Assembly (NCBI GenBank): GCA_017990305.1
Contig: JAGNOB010000082.1
Span: forward strand, 1-7,095
Length of the DNA: 7,095 nucleotides
From: Leucobacter sp.
Lineage (GTDB): Bacteria > Actinomycetota > Actinomycetes > Actinomycetales > Microbacteriaceae
Direction of reading: 5' to 3'
Positions 5,765 to 7,095 of the stretch are shown here, in pieces. A program made the translations under genes and the position numbers. The notes below the pieces were generated by a model, which did no database searches, was not told the origin of the DNA, and saw only the letters and a list, made by a program, of their open reading frames with translations. The first letter of the stretch is position 1; each line of letters starts with the position of its first letter.

Positions 5765-5771
5765 TTCCGAC

Positions 5772-6239
5772 ATGGAAAGCAACCTCTCACCCACTAACCG
5801 CGAAGAAGCAGCGGCCGCGCTCGATGCGCTGACTGCAGACCGAGAACAATTGGCGCGAAATAGCCAGGTACCGACAGCGCTTCTTGCCGCGTACGGGGGT
5901 GTTGGCGCATGGTTCGTTGCCGCTTCCGCAGGAACCCAACCGGGTGCAGGCTACGAGGCTCCCGACTCCTACTGGCTCGCGATCGTGGCAGTCTTCGTTA
6001 TCGGCTATCTCGTGCAGCAGTCGACTGGCCTACGGTTCCGCGCGATGGGTGCGGGTGCCATGTGGGCGATGCTCGGAATCCTGGCACTGTGCCTCTCCCT
6101 CTACAGCGTGTCCCTTGGCCTCATCTCGCTCGGCGCGACCTGGGCGGTCGCGCTCACGAGCGTGCTGGCTTTCGTGGGTACGATGCTGCTCGCCGGAGCC
6201 GCCTACCGATCAGCATCGAGAAAGCTCGCGCGTGGCTAA
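5772..6239 (+). CDS. Four-helix integral membrane protein, unknown function
   Basis: From the ATG at 5772 the protein has 155 residues. A polar N-terminal segment with a likely cytoplasmic helix (about 10-30, REEAAAALDALTADREQLAR) precedes four predicted membrane helices at about 34-53, 66-84, 93-114 and 118-143. The tail YRSASRKLARG is basic, which fits a cytoplasmic C-terminus. The loop between helices 1 and 2 (AGTQPGAGYEAPDS) would be outside. I do not recognise a named family. Such small membrane proteins are often encoded beside an HTH_34 or PadR-type regulator and may be controlled by it or help it sense membrane stress; that is inference. The stop codon overlaps the regulator's GTG start by 8 bases, so the two are cotranscribed and probably translationally coupled. 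Confidence 0.87.
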   Translation: MESNLSPTNREEAAAALDALTADREQLARNSQVPTALLAAYGGVGAWFVAASAGTQPGAGYEAPDSYWLAIVAVFVIGYLVQQSTGLRFRAMGAGAMWAMLGILALCLSLYSVSLGLISLGATWAVALTSVLAFVGTMLLAGAAYRSASRKLARG

Positions 6240-6537
6240 GGCAGCCTTCAACGACCTCATTCACGGATCGATACGTTTACGAATCTGCGGGCTCCTCCGA
6301 GCAGTGGAACACCTGGACTTTTCGGTACTCCGAGAAACAATCGACGTTTCAGACGCCACGCTCTCGAAGCATCTCAAGGCCCTCATCGACGCGGAGTACG
6401 TGTCCTCCTCAAAGGCAGCCTCGCGCGAGCGACAAGACGCCCGCCGAATCACCTGGCTCTCACTCACCGCCGCTGGCCGTGCGGCATTCGACGGCCACGT
6501 CGCCGCGCTGCGCGAGATCACTGGCGACATCGGCTAA
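6232..6537 (+). CDS. Winged-helix transcriptional regulator (HTH_34 / MarR-like)
   Basis: A 101-residue protein that fits the HTH_34 winged-helix family across its full length. The opening helix is FNDLIHGSIRLRICGLLRAV (about 6-25). Then come LDFSVLRETIDVSDATLSKHL (about 28-48), with the recognition helix around SDATLSKHLKALI, and AEYV. The beta wing (about 58-79) contains RQDARRITWLSLT, and the C-terminal helix is AAGRAAFDGHVAALREI. It has no ligand-binding domain, so it probably acts as a dimeric DNA-binding repressor, most likely on its own operon. The GTG at 6232 is chosen because the family begins about there and it overlaps the previous stop by 8 bases. Only a weak purine-rich stretch (GAGAAAG) lies upstream, so translation probably depends on coupling to the membrane protein. 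Position 42 is Ala in SDATLSKHL, where many relatives have Gly. Confidence 0.9.
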   Translation: MAKAAFNDLIHGSIRLRICGLLRAVEHLDFSVLRETIDVSDATLSKHLKALIDAEYVSSSKAASRERQDARRITWLSLTAAGRAAFDGHVAALREITGDIG

Positions 6538-6676
6538 GCCCTGAGGCAGGCATCTCGTCGCTCCAGTTCGCTGACAACCCAGGCTTCGACGCATCACACG
6601 CCACGAACGTTCAGGATCTTCACCCGAGCAACCTGCACATACGCCCTGTCACGAGCACATGTCGACGCGCCTTGGC

Positions 6677-7095
6677 CTAGCTGTCGGCGCGCAGTGGTCT
6701 CGCCGTTTCCGGCGGCGTGCCAATTTCGGCGATCTCGTGGCCGCTGCATTCGAGCCGCGTGACAGTTGCGCGTGCGATCCGGGAGATCACGAACCAGCGA
6801 ATCGCTCCCCGCAGCCGACACCATGCAATCAGGTACCAGCGCCCTCCGGTGGATGCGAAAATCATAGGTTCGACGTCACGACGGGTCTCGTCCCCGACAC
6901 CCGACACGTACTGAATCCGCACTACCTTTTGCTCCGCCATCGCAGCCTCAAGCGCGGACCGCACCACTCTCGTCGCAGTGTCCTCCGTGTTGACCCAGAT
7001 ACGGTTCGCGAGCTGGTCGGCTCTCGCTCTCGTATCCGGATCGAGCACGTCGAGAATCTTCCTGATCCCTGCCGCGGCACGATCCACATATGGCG
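6677..7095 (-). CDS. WYL-domain transcriptional regulator, C-terminal part (5' end beyond window)
   Basis: The frame enters from the right edge and ends at TAG (6679-6677), giving 139 complete codons. The WYL motif is in GGRWYLIAWC (about 57 residues from the C-terminus), preceded by VRIQYVSG and DVEPM and followed by RWFVISRIARATVTRL, the usual order in WYL regulators of the YafY/DeoR-like group. WYL domains bind ligands or nucleic acids and control the attached N-terminal helix-turn-helix, which would lie outside the window. Just before WYL, AAAGIRKILDVLDPDTRARADQLANRI resembles the linker found in these proteins. The GTG at 7087 is internal, because the frame stays open through it and the visible part lacks the DNA-binding domain. 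It converges on the HTH_34 regulator gene, with 139 bases between the stops and no clear terminator there. Confidence 0.88.
   Translation of the reverse strand, partial: PYVDRAAAGIRKILDVLDPDTRARADQLANRIWVNTEDTATRVVRSALEAAMAEQKVVRIQYVSGVGDETRRDVEPMIFASTGGRWYLIAWCRLRGAIRWFVISRIARATVTRLECSGHEIAEIGTPPETARPLRADS

Overview
The window looks like chromosomal DNA from a high-GC Gram-positive (Actinomycetota), probably a Microbacteriaceae relative such as Leucobacter. The genus is inference. Support comes from the GC-rich third codon positions, the family mix (a SAP/DUF6434 protein, a DinB/DUF664 protein of the mycothiol-associated kind, an HTH_34 winged helix, a WYL regulator) and TAnnnT -10 hexamers placed 6-7 bases before several ATG codons, which suggests leaderless transcripts.

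Layout. A DUF6434/SAP-like gene (minus, cut by the left edge) is divergent from a RimJ/RimL-type acetyltransferase gene (plus, 449-991) over 66 bases holding back-to-back promoters. The acetyltransferase gene converges on a DinB-family gene (minus, 1015-1533), which lies downstream of a small lipoprotein gene (minus, 1584-1919). A strong hairpin terminator (1969-2004) separates the lipoprotein gene from aceA, the isocitrate lyase gene (minus, 2052-3647). AceA is the long, about 531-residue form with a KQCGH active site and has the strongest ribosome binding site in the window. Upstream of aceA, 3648-4277 has no convincing gene but carries inverted repeats that may be operators. Next come a DUF1801 gene (plus, 4278-4640), a 357-base stretch without a recognisable gene, and a second GNAT acetyltransferase gene (minus, 4998-5630). 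That gene is divergent from a two-gene operon (5772-6537) encoding a four-helix membrane protein and an HTH_34 winged-helix regulator that overlap by 8 bases. The window ends in the C-terminal part of a WYL-domain regulator (minus, 6677-7095, cut by the right edge).

The genes mostly appear to be independent single-gene units, apart from the membrane-protein/regulator pair and the possible lipoprotein-DinB pair. The only central-metabolism gene is aceA, the glyoxylate shunt entry enzyme used for growth on acetate or fatty acids. Malate synthase is not in the window. I did not find a defence system, CRISPR array, insertion sequence, tRNA or rRNA. The most notable pattern is that six of the ten genes have a TAnnnT hexamer 6-7 bases before the ATG. 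In three of them the TAG that opens the hexamer is an in-frame stop, which fixes the start codon.
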